A stretch of 64,000 nt of DNA from Gnetum montanum (taxonomy: Eukaryota > Streptophyta > Gnetopsida > Gnetales > Gnetaceae). The stretch spans positions 225,281-289,280 of the forward strand of contig MNCI01000268.1 of NCBI GenBank assembly GCA_015680685.1. Direction: 5' to 3'. Every line of letters starts with the position of its first letter. The stretch's first letter is position 1. The notes beneath the pieces are model-generated. The model made no database searches and was not told where the DNA came from. It worked only from the letters and a program-made list of their open reading frames with translations. The position numbers and the translations under genes are program-made. Below are positions 33,371 through 44,708 of the stretch, piece after piece.

Positions 33371-35271
33371 TGATTTTTAAAACTTAAGAAAATGGGTTAA
33401 TGATCATACAAATATAACCATACTACTCTTCCCCTTTTTGAATAATAGCAAAAAAGAGAAAGGACAAAAACTTGATTGAAAAAATAATTTTCAGGCAATA
33501 TCCAGAACCAAACATCATGACATAATAGTGAAGTAAGAAAATAAATTTAAGAAGTCCACATTTTCAACACTAGGTTCCATGAATAGTTGCCCTTAATTTG
33601 TCAAGAATTGATCCAAGCCTTCCAAGTGATATTCCAACTTAAAGGTTGAAGTGAAGTATAAACTTTGACAATCAAGTAACCTATATCTAAATCAATAAGT
33701 CATTAGTAGTACATGATGCTTTTAGTGTTCAATAATTAACCATCCTTAAAAAGTATTAGCAAAATATTAGGACATATCTGATAAGGAGAATACATCTTCA
33801 TAATGTAAGAGCAACCATGCCATATTTTAAAATCTTAAGCTAGAAAGTAACATCTCAAGGCAAACTACTCAAAGGATGTTTCAATAAAAATTGTGGATAT
33901 TTTTCCAAAATTAGAATGATCATGTGCTTGCTCATATTTTTGTAAGGAATAACATCACTATTTGCATTTTTTCTTAAAGATATATGTACTTCTTACTTTA
34001 GCTTATGCTTGAGTATCAAATAGGTAGGTTAATGATATATTAATACTTGCTCTTATCAAATCAAAATAAGGATCTAAAACTAACCAACAAGAAACCAACA
34101 ATACATGATTTGATGTTAAAGACCAAGTATAGATTAAGTAGCCTATCTAAATATCTCATAAGAACTTGTATCTTTATATTCAACCAAAAATTTGGAAAAC
34201 ATCAACACAAAGGATATGAAAGTCATGAAAGAAACATGCATATTTTGCTTTTTGTACAAGGTAATGTCACAAACACAACCATTTTTTAAAAATGAAATGA
34301 TAATCATGACAAAGGATATCACAAATTTAAGACTCCGTGATCCACTTAAAAATACCTCTTGATGTCCTTATCTTGCTCATTTTGGAGTATTTTGCTATTT
34401 TAGTGTCTCTTGGTTGAAGTCTCCAAAGACTTCCCCTACATTGATGATCTCCAAGATGGTGATGGATAATGAGGAATAGGCTTCCCCTACACATGTGCTA
34501 CTTATCTTGGACTCATAGTATACAAATATTGTAAATCACAAACACACTACAACTGTAGGTCAACATTAAGCTCAACTATGGAGACTAAGATCTCCAATTA
34601 GTAATATTGATAGGAATGTCTTATCTTATAAATAGAAAAAATATCCCAAAGGCCATGAGCTTAGAAGTAGATCATCATAATGATTTCAGATTAAACATGA
34701 AAAAAAATCAATAAGATAATGATCAAAATCAGTGCTACACACATATTTCCATAGAGCCAGTTATATCAAGCTCAAGAATGAATGTAAGGGATTCTTTAAA
34801 GAATTGTTCTAACACTTTTCAAAACATAAAAAATTTTGGACTTTTCAAATCATGTTCTTATTTACCTAGCAAGCAAAGAGATGAAAACTTACCTTGACTT
34901 ACCTTGCTTGCTAGGGAGAATAGAAGATTAATGGAGTTTGAGATGAGGTTTACTATCACAAAGTACTTCCTCATCCTTTGGTTCTCTCTCATTAGATTGT
35001 ATATGTGATGTTTCTATTTGCTCATGCTCTTTATGATAGAACCTTTAAGCACTTATTGCATCATTTTCAATTCTTCAACTCTCTTCATTCTCATGTATTG
35101 GTACCTGCACAATTTCCTTACGAAAGCCTTTTTAACAAGACCAAGAATTAATCTTATTTTGATAATCATGAGTATAGTTAAGAGTTTTCTAACAACCACA
35201 ATTTTTACATGCAATGAAGTATTATCCTCATTATCAAAATTATCAAACCTTACTATGCTTGAGCTTGAGCT
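33371..35271 (-). other. E4 non-coding interior
   Basis: This AT-rich stretch stands where copia pol should be. I find no integrase HHCC or DDE motif and no RT motif on either strand. It contains only short chance frames. Confidence 0.6.
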
Positions 35272-36540
35272 TTAATCTTCATGTGTTGCTTCCTCTAAAT
35301 TCTTTGGCTGATTTTTAGGAGTCTCCTCTTCTTGAACCTTGCTGCAATCCTTATTAAAAGAGGTTAGTGGTTGAATCTTAGCTTTTATGTTTGAGATCTC
35401 TTCTTTCACTTTAGCATGAATAACATCTAGCTTATAGAGTACTAATTTCTTTACCTTCCTAATAAAATGATGCAAAAGAAAAATGTCTCCTTTAAATTCA
35501 CTATACCTCTTATTACACTTACCATCTTGTTTAGTCATATGTGAGGAAGTTTCATCTATAAGCACCATGCACATGAGATGTGAATCTTTGGAAGAATTAC
35601 ATTCTTCTTCCTCACTTTATTCACCATCATTCCAACTTGTATAAAAGTTGGTCTTTTTGGTTTCTCATCTTTGGATCTATTCTTTGGTTGGACCATGCTA
35701 TCATTTGGATCACTAGGACATTTGAAGGCCATATGGCCTCTTCCTCCACAAACCCAAAATTATATAGAAGAGAAATCTAAGTTAAAAGCATTTAAAAAGA
35801 TTTTACCTCTATCTCTACCTTTGAAAAGATTGGGCCTTTGCTAAGAGGCTCCCTTGTTTCTTCTTGTAAGCAATCATTGTAGTTTTCTTGAGAGAAGGCC
35901 AATCTCATCTTCACTACCCTCATCATGCTCATTTTTCTCCTTCTCCTTAGAGGCAGTCTTTAGTGCAATAGGTCTTTCTTGGATCGCTCTTTCTCTTATG
36001 AGATTCATTTCATAAGAAATGAAAGAACTTTGAAGCTCTTCAAATTTCAATGTTAAGAAATTTCTAATTTCCTCTGTAACTATGACCTTTGATCTAAACT
36101 TTGGTTGTAGAGTTCTAATCATTTTGATGGTAACATCACTTTTAGGAAAATCTTTTCCTCTTTCTCTAATAGCTGCAACAAGATCATTAGCTCTAGAAAA
36201 ATAATCCTTTATTTTATCACCTTCTCTCATTTTGACTTTATCGTACTCACTTTGTAAAACTAATAATTTTGATTGCTTAACAATAGATGTTCCCTCATAG
36301 ATATCTTCTCAAGTTTGCCAAATTTCTTTGGCCATTGTAGATCCTACTACTTGATTAAATTGATATTTATTCAATGCACAATATAAACATTTTTTCTTTT
36401 GAATAAAACATAAACTTATCCTTTTCCTGTTATGTCCATTTTTTGTGAGGCTTGGTGATGCTAGTGGAGCTATCAACAGGTGGAGCATAGCCTTCAAGGA
36501 TTGACTCCCACACTTCAAATTCCATGGATTTGAAGAAACC
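35272..36540 (-). pseudogene. E4 copia gag and downstream frame
   Basis: The frame at 36230-35874 reads MREGDKIKDYFSRANDLVAAI...IKMIRTLQPKFRSKV...LTLKFEELQSSFISYE. This is the typical copia gag helix bundle (I.xYF.R...LV..L...G......KIL.SLP..F...V......L..L....L...E). Upstream, near 36520, the gag start region includes MEFEVWES. Downstream, a zinc knuckle FWVCGGRGHMAFKCP (about 35700-35760) has lost its first Cys. The last frame (35574-35272) is lysine-rich and unrecognised. The gag would package the RNA; pol would have to come from another element. Confidence 0.75.
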
Positions 36541-36656
36541 TTTCATTCTAACTTTCTATTAGGCAAATTTGAATATGTCAAACATGGATGGCTTTGTGTA
36601 TGATATCCCCTCCATTGTTCACTCTTGAAGTTTATGATGATAAAAAGGAGTACCAA

Positions 36657-36668
36657 GCTCTAATACCA
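36657..36668 (-). other. E4 primer-binding site
   Basis: The minus-strand sequence TGGTATTAGAGC matches 11 of 12 bases of the initiator Met-tRNA site TGGTATCAGAGC. It lies two bases inside the 5' LTR. Confidence 0.85.
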
Positions 36669-36670
36669 CT

Positions 36671-37921
36671 TGTGGATCATTGAACTTAGAAGGGAGGGGG
36701 ATGAATAAGTTTCCCAAATTAAAACTTTGTACAACAAAATCACACGCACACACTGAATTTAATGTGGCTTCCCAACTTGGATAGTCCACACTTGGAGGAT
36801 AGATCATTAGCACACCTCCAAACTTTGTTACTCTCAACAATGATTAAAGGGTCCACACCTTATATAATCTTCAAGACTTTCTTCAGAGTGCTATGCCGCA
36901 ACATTAGCCACTTAACCCCATAAGGCCCCATCAGGCTTGGAATGGGGTTTCTAGGCTTCAACAACCTTTACAACCTTGAGCTCCACTTTAAAGTGTTGTA
37001 CTGTAGCACTAATAACTCAATCCCATAGAATCCCAACAAGCTCAAGTAAGATGCCTTTTAGTAAGAAGCACATTAACCCCACAAGAAAATAAGAGAACAA
37101 CAATTACAAGGGATGAATGCAACTTAGTTTGCTTATTCTTGTACTTTGAGGTACAACACACTTTACAATGAAAAAATGATAATACAATGAAGAGCAACAG
37201 ATATTACAATGATAAAAAAATGATTTGACAATGATTGTACATAAACTTACATATTTCCCAATGCATATGATGTCTTCTTATAGTTATCATGTTTCTAAAT
37301 CCATCCTGGGACTCATGCAATGACAAGCCAATGGTCACTAACAATCATGGAAGATGTCTTCTTCATGCTTGAGACATTTTTTTTGAATTTCCCTTCTATT
37401 CTAGGAAGACATCTTTGTTTGGAAAAGACATCTTTGTCTGATTGGAGACGTATTTTTGAATCTGGCCTACAGTTTATGGAGACATCTCCCTTTGGTAAAA
37501 TATCTTTGCCTAGGAAAAGACTTCTACTATTTCTTGAAGATGTCTTTGCCTACGTTCACTCTAATTCTGCCAAGACATCTATTATTTCCTAGAGATGTCT
37601 TTCATTAACTTTCTTTATCCTTTGAATTCATCATTCCTTATCCACAACCTTGATCTTCCGCATGCTTTAATGATGACATTTGTGCTTGTATAGTAGTTGG
37701 TCCTTGTTCACATTCTTTGAAATTCTTGTATGATCATTTGAGATCTTGTGGATGATCTTATCGCTTGGGCTCTAAACCAATTTATTTCTTATTATCTATG
37801 TAGGCTTTAGCTCATCTAAGTTTCTTATATATGTAGACTTACAAACACAATAACCATACAACCATGTAAACAATCTTTGACTCCATTTTACTTAACTTTT
37901 TAACATACCAAAAGATCCACA
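36671..37921 (-). repeat. E4 5' LTR
   Basis: It starts TGTGGATCAT and ends GATCCACA, and pairs with 32154-33355. Confidence 0.9.
37360..37605 (-). promoter_or_regulatory. U3 cluster of AGACATCT motifs (E4)
   Basis: At least ten AGACATCT, AGATGTCT or one-base variants occur in 245 bases near the U3 end of the copia LTR. The motif is the same as in the unrelated gypsy element E0. Confidence 0.5.
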
Positions 37922-38382
37922 ACACTAACTTCACAGGCTACCCATCATGTGTAGTTGCCTAGGTGCCACACGCTAACCTCACATGTTGCCCATTGTGTGA
38001 GGCTGAGATGCCCATAGTATGAGGTTAAAATGTCAAATTTTCATAGCCTACGAAGCCTCTTTAGCTTCCACAAGTTGGCATATATATAATTTTCATCTTG
38101 TGAAGCATTATTTATCCTTACACAAGCTGGAGGACATGACACTTATGGCTTATGAGGCATTTTTAACATTCATGAGCCAAGATGCATGGGATTTGTAGCT
38201 TGTGGACTGCAAATCTTATTTGTTCATTGAGAAATTCCTTGGAACTATTGGTACAAGGTCACAATATAGGGTCTTTTAGAAAATTGGGCAATTGTATCCA
38301 CCTTTATTTTCACCAAATTACAATGAAAAATTAGGCGATAAACCTTTACATCACAACATGAAGTTTTCCTTGAGGTGTTTCA
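37922..38382 (-). repeat. E3 5' LTR, right part
   Basis: It continues the E3 LTR beyond E4 and aligns with about 22330-22786. It ends GAGGTGTTTCA, followed by the CATGG target duplication. Confidence 0.88.
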
Positions 38383-39212
38383 CATGGAAAGGAGAACATA
38401 TTCCTATCCTTCTCATTCTCCTTAAACTATTTTTTAATTTCAAGAAATATGAGTTATGGTAGGTTGATAGGGAGTTTCTTACTTAGAGCCATACATGCCC
38501 TAGCAAAAAAGGTTGTAACCTTACTTGGCCTCACCATTAGATTGAGTTGATAAGTTGCAGTCTTAAAGTAGACTCTCTTTGCCTTTATTAGGACATCGTG
38601 CTTCTTATGATCCATTCCATAGCATCACTAGACCCACTTCTTCCTTGCCTCTAGGTTTATCTACATGGATATTTCTACCAAATTTACTCTATTGTTTGGT
38701 AGATTGAGAGATTTTGTAGTGGCTTCAACCAAGTAGAAGATGTTGATGTCCTTGATTTTAACTAATGCATCTTTTTGTCAACTATTCTAAAAGATTTAAT
38801 TTTTTTCCATGTACCATTCCCCACAATTGGATAGAATGGATTACATAGGAGACTCTTGCAACTATTTCTTGATCTCTTCCACTATCATTTTCAAGAATGA
38901 TCCAAAATTTAACTCTTATAGGATGGAATTTTTGATCTCCTTGGTTTGAATCCTCTCCAAGAAGGCTTTTGTGATCATGACCTTTAAGTTAGATCTTGGT
39001 CTTGGAACCTCATCCTACTTGGATTGACCTATCTCTATAGAAGAAATTTGCCTAACAAATTCCACCTTGGGCTTCTCCTAAAGAGGCCTAGTAATGTGCA
39101 TAGCTTTAGCCACTCATTCCTATGATGCTTGTTGTTGCTAGGTCCTTCCTTAGGATTGCTTCTTCTTATTCGACAATGACCCTCCTACCTATGGTCCTCT
39201 TTTAGGTGCTAT
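38383..39212 (-). pseudogene. E6 ORF3, upstream fragment
   Basis: The minus-strand frame begins at a mutated start (ATA at 39212 in place of ATG), directly after TTGTAG, and reads APKRG. Later segments read LMVRPSKVTTFFARACMALSK and LPINLP.LIFLEIKK. These line up with PMVRPSKITAFSTRACASLSG and LPQLLFLEIEK in the E5 ORF3 (62820-62930). The frame ends FSFP at the E3 insertion and resumes CLIKKLCK at 21413. Stops are frequent. As in E2, no membrane segment is evident. Confidence 0.7.
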
Positions 39213-39245
39213 CTACAATTACAAACATAGTCTGAGATTAGCCCT
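39213..39245 (-). promoter_or_regulatory. Putative 3' splice site before E6 ORF3
   Basis: On the minus strand a GGCTAATC branch-like motif is followed by TATGTTTGTAATTGTAG joined to the (mutated) ORF3 start. The acceptor is conserved although the ATG has changed to ATA. Confidence 0.45.
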
Positions 39246-40850
39246 TGGTCATAACCTTTGTTTTCTTTAGATACCTTTCTTGTTATATTATTAAGTTCTT
39301 ATTCATTGATTAAAATATTATGATATTATTTTATTATTATTTTATTCATATTCTATTGAAGTTTGATTATTTGATATTAACTCTTGTGATCATTAATTTA
39401 ATATTACTTTATTATCTTTTTTATGAAAGATAGAAAAATTCTAAAGAATTTTCTATGTCAAAACATAATTTTGAAGCTCCCATGAAGTAAACCATATCTA
39501 TGGAAGTTCAAGGATTGAAGAATGAATGAATTTGAATAAGCTATTTGCAAGTTGGAACTCTTTGAAGAAACGGTAAAAAATAAGCTAAGTCTTGCACACA
39601 GTTATAGTAATTTTGCTATATGTTGATGGAGATGCATCGACTCATCCCATCATGTCAACGGGGATGTGTCAACAAAACTATTCTTAAATATATTTTTCAC
39701 TTGGAAAATGGAGGAATTTCAAGTGATTTTTGGAATGAAACAAAAGCCAAATGGAAGTAAAAAAGATGAAGAATAATAGCAACAACATGATCACATACTT
39801 TATCAAGGATCCATTTCTTCATTCTACCATCAAAAAGATGAAGAATAATAGCAACAACATGATAGAAGGTATTTCTTTACAAAATGGATCCTAATAACCT
39901 CACATTAACATGTTCCTTTTCTTCTACCATCAATAGTCTAGGAGAATCATAGAGGACAACCTTCACTCCAAGAGAAGAAGAAAAGAAAAGAAGTAAAAGG
40001 GTCTTTATTAGAGGGGTTCCTTTAGGCATGGGTAACATGTCTTTTTAGCCCCATAACCATCGCGTGTAGTCCATGAAGTTTCTAAGGCATATGCTTTGAA
40101 TTTTTATTAGTTTTATTGTTGTTTGTTTTCTATGGGAACCAAATGCTTCCTGTTATTATTAATAGAAATGATGGTATACCAATGAGTCATAGACTTAAGA
40201 AGGAAGTTGGGACTAGGTCATATCAAATCCCCTTGAGATGACACCATTTTTCATCCTACTTGATCCTTTCCTAGTTCATTGGGTAACAAGATCACATGTT
40301 ACTTTTAGGTTTAATGTGAGATAACCTTCATAGTTCCATGATATAGACTCCAGATGGAATAGATGGAATGGGTGGATGTCATGAGATTATTGCCTAACAC
40401 CACAAGAAAACTAATAAATTTTTAGTAGAGAATATAATCCAAGAACAAAATTTTCCTATTCTAAATCAATCAAAATTTCTATAGTTACATTCAAAGCATT
40501 TTAAAATTTCCACAGTATCAGTGGAACAAAATTTGAAATTTCAAATAAGACTACTTTTTTAAAAATAAGAAATAATAATAAAATGAAAAGATACAAAATA
40601 ATCAATAAAAAAATTAATAAAATAGAGGAAATATAAAGAAACTTATAAAATAAAAAGTGAAAAATTGGTTATCCTCATCAAGATTTTACAATAGATGGAG
40701 ATCTCCTCTATGAGTAAGTTAGAAGGAGAAGATCTGAAAAATGGAGTATACCTATTCTTGAGCAAAGGCTTTAGTGTTGCTAATTACTTGGGATTCCATG
40801 AATGACTTAAATTATGGTATGTTGATTAATATGTTCTTTGAGAGCTAATT
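39246..40850 (-). other. E6 conserved non-coding block
   Basis: It shares boxes with E1, E2, E5 and E7, such as CATGGGTAACATGTCTTT near 40027, AATCCCCTTGAGATGACACC near 40225 and GGAATGGGTGGATGTCATGAG near 40366. Near 39620-39675 a GTTGACA/CATCCCCGTTGACATGATGGG-type cluster and a TATA-like stretch stand about 430 bases upstream of ORF3, a possible counterpart of the internal promoters of E2 and E5. An imperfect repeat with AAAAAGATGAAGAATAATAGCAACAACATGAT occurs twice (39761 and 39833). Confidence 0.45.
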
Positions 40851-40854
40851 TTAG

Positions 40855-41990
40855 GGTAAATTATCATTGTCCCAAAAGGAAAAGTTGAATGAATAATGTA
40901 AGGTCCTTCCCATAATGTTTAGAACTTAGTTCATTATGGCACATGCATAGGATTCTAATAAAGAAACTTATTTCTAGCTTTGAATGTGATTTTCCTTATC
41001 CATACATCATGACGTTATTTTTTTTACACTTGGTATACCTCATTCATCATTAGAAATATTTGTCAATTTTTTTCTAGCAAATTAGGTATCATAAGACATT
41101 CTTTCTATGCTAGGTTAATGTCTAAGTCAAGGTCACAGGTAGTTGTGAGCATACAAAGTTCATATTGGATTGGATGTTTAGGTAACTTTCTATATACTAA
41201 CTCATAGGGACAATAGCCTATAGGAATTTTTGATGTTTAATGATATGCCTAAAGAACATGGTTGAGTTTGGTACTCCAGTCCTCCCTATATTGACTAATG
41301 GTTTTCATTAAGATTCTTGTAATTCCCCTATTGGTAACCTTAACTTAACCATTTTCTTGGGGGTGATAGGGGGTTTTAAGTTTATTTTGCACTACCAAAC
41401 ATTGCATCAACTTCCAAAAAATAGACCTTGTAAAATGTGTTCTGCTATCTTGTTATCTGAAATTAGTGCTCTAGGTACACCAAACTTGTTTACCACTTGT
41501 TGTTGAACAAATAGAGCTGTAGTAATAGAAGTATAGTCAGATATGGTTGTAACATCAGCCCATGTGGTGTAGTAATTAATAGAAACTATGATGTAGGTCT
41601 TCTCATTCAACATGGAAGTGATGGTATCCATGAAGTCAATTCCCTGAAGGTCAAAATTCTCCATTAGTTGGATTCACTATTGGAGCCATTCCATTCATGT
41701 TATCATTCCTCTATCTCTTTGAGATCTCTTACATGAATAAGATAAATGATGAGAATTTCTAAATATGTTTGGCCAAAAGTCTTTTGCTATGAGGATCTTT
41801 GTGGTTATCCTTCTTCTTGTGTATTGGCCACCACAAGGACCTTCATGAGAATCCTTAAGAATTTGAATTTGATCTCCATCAAGTGCACAGTATTTTACTA
41901 GGCTATTAATACAAATCTTGTAGAGATTACCTTCAATTTCCATGTAATGTTTTACCCGGTGAAGAAATTGTTGTTTCTTCTCATTATCCC
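40855..41990 (-). pseudogene. E6 integrase (broken)
   Basis: The zinc-binding region appears at 41943-41695 (DGDQIQILKDSHEGPCGGQYTRRR, then FRNSHHLSYSCKRSQ, with the HHCC pattern partly intact). The catalytic core follows at 41664-41407: LQGIDFMDTITSML keeps the first Asp, and GVPRALISDNK keeps the second. The core then breaks before the expected Glu. The C-terminal part to about 40855 is recognisable by HVP..TKF.TLWEGPYI. Frames change several times. Confidence 0.7.
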
Positions 41991-42119
41991 ATTCTACAAA
42001 GGTCTCCTATGTAAGTAGATAAGAGAGGAAGTCATCATACCTATTGATAACCTTTAGTCCTTAAACTTCAATGAACTTACCAAGGAGGAGTTCATATGAA
42101 AATTGATCAAATAAGGGTT

Positions 42120-43534
42120 ATTAATCTCACTACTATCCCATCTTAACCAAGATAAATGATCAACAACTATGTTTTGATTCATTTTCTATTCACCATGGTA
42201 AGTTTGAATTCTTGTAAGATTACTAACCATCATATAACACAAGGCTTAGCACTGTTTTGTTCATCAAGAATTATATTACACTATGGTCTATGTGTATGAA
42301 AATTAGGTATCTAAGCACATAGTACTTGAATTTATCCAAAGCATATACCACTACCATAAGTTCTTTTTCAATGGCAATGTAGCTAGATATTATATGCATT
42401 TTTCATTATATAAAATAGCTTGGACTAATTTGGGGTGCATAGAATTAGAGCTTCTACAAGCTTCTTCTTTAAGTACAAGAATGTTTGTTCACATTCCTTA
42501 GTCCATTTAAAGAATTTATCTTTCTTTGTGAGTTTTACTACTTGTTTGATAATCTTAGAGAGATTTTTTATGAAGCACATGTAGTAACCAATATGACTAA
42601 AAATTTACCTTATATCTTTTACTATTTGAGGTTGTCTTGCTATTCCTTGGATGATCCTTAATTTTTTAGGGTCCACCTCTATTCCTTTCCCTGAGACCCA
42701 ATGCCCCAATACAATGCTATCTTGGATCATCAAGTGGCTCTTCTACTAGTTGAGCTATAAGTTTGTCTTCATACATTGTTTTAACAACTACTTAAGATAG
42801 TCTAATGCTTTCTCAAAATTAATACCATAGGTGAAGAATTTATCCACAAAGACTTCCATACCATGACCAATTTTCTGCTTGAAGATGCTTAATACTAGGT
42901 TTTGGAAAGTTGTAAAAGCATTACAAAGGTTGAAGAACATCTTTTTATATGTAAAAGTTCCCCAGGGACTTGTAAAAGTTATCTTGACCTAGTCTTCTGG
43001 TACTATTTGAATTTGGTTGTAGCCACTATATCCATCCAAAAAACTATAGTAATGGTATCTTATGATTGTATCCAACACTTGGTCCACAAATGGCAATGGA
43101 AAATGATCTTTGAATGTTGTCATACAAAATAGTCTAAAATCTATATAAATCCTCCACTATCCTCCTTTTTTTTGCATAATAATGAGTTGATTTACCCACT
43201 CACTTTCTACCATAGGATAGATGAATCTAATTTTGAGAAGTTTTTCAACTTCATCTTTGACAATATGTTTTAGCTTAAGATTCAACCTTCTCTACGACTA
43301 CCTCTTTATTTTGATGGTGGTCCTTGTATAGCTTTGATGTTGGCATATTCATAGATCTATTTCAATCAATTCATTATATGACCAAGAAAAAGCTATTGGT
43401 CATTTATTCACAACTTTTAGTAGCTTTTCTTTTTGTTCTATAGTGAGATTGACACTAATCATTAATAGCTTACCATTATTGAGAAAGACATACTCCAGAG
43501 TTGCTAATAAAGAATTTAATTCAAGGGGTTCCTA
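42120..43534 (-). pseudogene. E6 reverse transcriptase and RNase H (broken)
   Basis: The minus-strand order follows E5 and E7: a PLELNSLLATLEYVFLNNGKL linker near 43500, an RRLN.KLKHIVKDEVEKLL.IRFIYP.V.SEWV entry, the YSGYNQI-type segment near 43020, the FMD block near 42840 and the FLGH-type connection near 42590. RNase H follows to about 42120 (compare the I.HSA and DHLS motifs near 42290 and 42160). Stops interrupt every segment. Confidence 0.65.
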
Positions 43535-44079
43535 TGACATCCCATCCCTAGATGTCATGGCAAACATCAAATATACATTTTATTAAACATTATGTGTAAA
43601 AAGACAATACACCAAACATCATCTATATGTAACATTCGACATTGTGTAAAGGAAATAATAGAGAAAGTATAGAAAGAGAAAGAAAAGAATGCTTCATTGA
43701 TTTGGAATAGAGTATCTAGATTATGCTCTGAAAGTTTTCATTTGGTTTTTCTTCCTTCGAAATCTATCCTCTTAGAGGTAGTCCAACACTGCCGTCATGA
43801 TTAGGCCTATCATCAACCATCCTACTTTATTCGACACCCATGACTTGCCTTTACTAGCTTCACCACTCCATGCTTGCATGACCTCTAAGCCTGGGTATAA
43901 ATGCCTTAGGTCAAACTCCAAAGGTTACCTTAAGATACATGTCCATTATTATAATTCATCCTTTCAAGTCTCAATTACAACATGTACTTTTGAGTCTTGT
44001 TATGGTAATGATAACACTTGTTATGAAAAGGCATCATCTTTGTTATGTAGCAACATTATTTGGGAATGGGGACATTACA
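43535..44079. repeat. Possible solo LTR or LTR fragment
   Basis: The stretch starts TGACATCCCATCCC and ends GGGGACATTACA. This end pair is like those of some chromovirus LTRs (TGTxACATCCC...GGxGTTACA). It interrupts E6 pol. The 5-bp flanks TCCTA and ATCTA match only in the last three bases, and the DNA beyond 44079 does not continue E6, so the right boundary is uncertain. Confidence 0.35.
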
Positions 44080-44708
44080 ATCTACCCCCATTAGGTTTCA
44101 TTCATCCTTGAATTAGTCCATGTTCACTCTCTTTTTCCAACTTTAATGCTTCTGTTATGAACTTCTACTCCGATAATTTAATTTCTCCTTTTGGACTTGA
44201 AGTTTTTTCTTGCTTATTCTACAAACAAAATACATGTGAGAAAATATATGAAAAATTAAATATTACTTTCTTAATACTCACCTCATTTTCTAAGATAATG
44301 AAAAGAGGGTGAATTAAAAATCTACCATTCACCAATCATCGGTCCTAACCGTGGTCACACAAAGTGCGACTCGTATATAGTTATCCAAGTGCAATTAGGA
44401 TAAATCCTTTATATCCAAATTTCATTACCTTAGATATTTTACTTATCTAATTAAAATATAAATTAAACAATAAAGAAAATAATAAGATTTATCAATAAAA
44501 GTAAGAGTGAGATACGTCCTGATCTTGATCAACCTTATGAATTGATGGGAGTAATTGTAATTCTGCCATAAGTCGTAGACGATCAAATGGTCTTGTTTGA
44601 GGTGGAAGGGCTTGATCTTGGTTCTTCTCCACTTATTCTTTAGAATTAACTCTAGTAACTTGGTAACTTAAAAGAATTTAACATTGTACCAAATATAATC
44701 TAGGGTCT
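44080..44708. other. Unassigned host of E7 (left side)
   Basis: No reading frame, LTR or family motif could be assigned. It ends in GGTCT, the target duplication of E7. The matching right side is 52723-52851, only about 130 bases long before E5 begins. Confidence 0.4.

Larger units (their letters stand above)
32154..37921 (-). mobile_element. E4: gag-only Ty1/copia element
   Basis: LTRs 32154-33355 and 36671-37921 (about 1.2 kb each) are flanked by target duplication ACACT (32149-32153 and 37922-37926). The Met-type primer-binding site is at 36657-36668, and a polypurine tract is at 33357-33370. The 3.3-kb interior has a copia gag (about 36540-35570) and a short downstream frame, then about 1.9 kb of non-coding DNA. 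No protease, integrase or RT motif is present. It sits in the 5' LTR of E3, so it is younger than E3. Confidence 0.9.
21414..38382 (-). mobile_element. E3: Tat-like Ty3/gypsy element (gag-protease only), carrying nested E4
   Basis: The LTRs are 21414-22786 and 31089-32153 plus 37922-38382, the latter split by E4. Target duplication is CATGG at 21409-21413 and 38383-38387. Minus-strand order is LTR, primer-binding site, repeat-rich leader (30105-30965), gag (about 28990-27751), protease (27188-26668), then nearly 4 kb with no RT or integrase. The element inserted into the ORF3 of E6: the frame SFP/CLIKKLCK joins perfectly once E3 is removed. Confidence 0.88.
38383..43534 (-). mobile_element. 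E6: Athila-like element remnant (pol + ORF3)
   Basis: Minus-strand order is RT/RNase H (43534-42120), integrase (41990-40855), conserved non-coding block (40850-39213) and ORF3 (39212-38383, continued at 21413-21064). Neither LTR nor gag is seen. The 5' side ends at an LTR-like sequence at 43535 and the 3' side ends at E0. It is the oldest-looking element and the host of E3 (and, on the right side, E0). Confidence 0.75.

Noticed and set aside
43797-44111. 104-codon plus-strand frame
   Set aside because: It lies in an LTR-like stretch, has no domain, and ends at the LTR-like terminus. It is most likely a chance frame.
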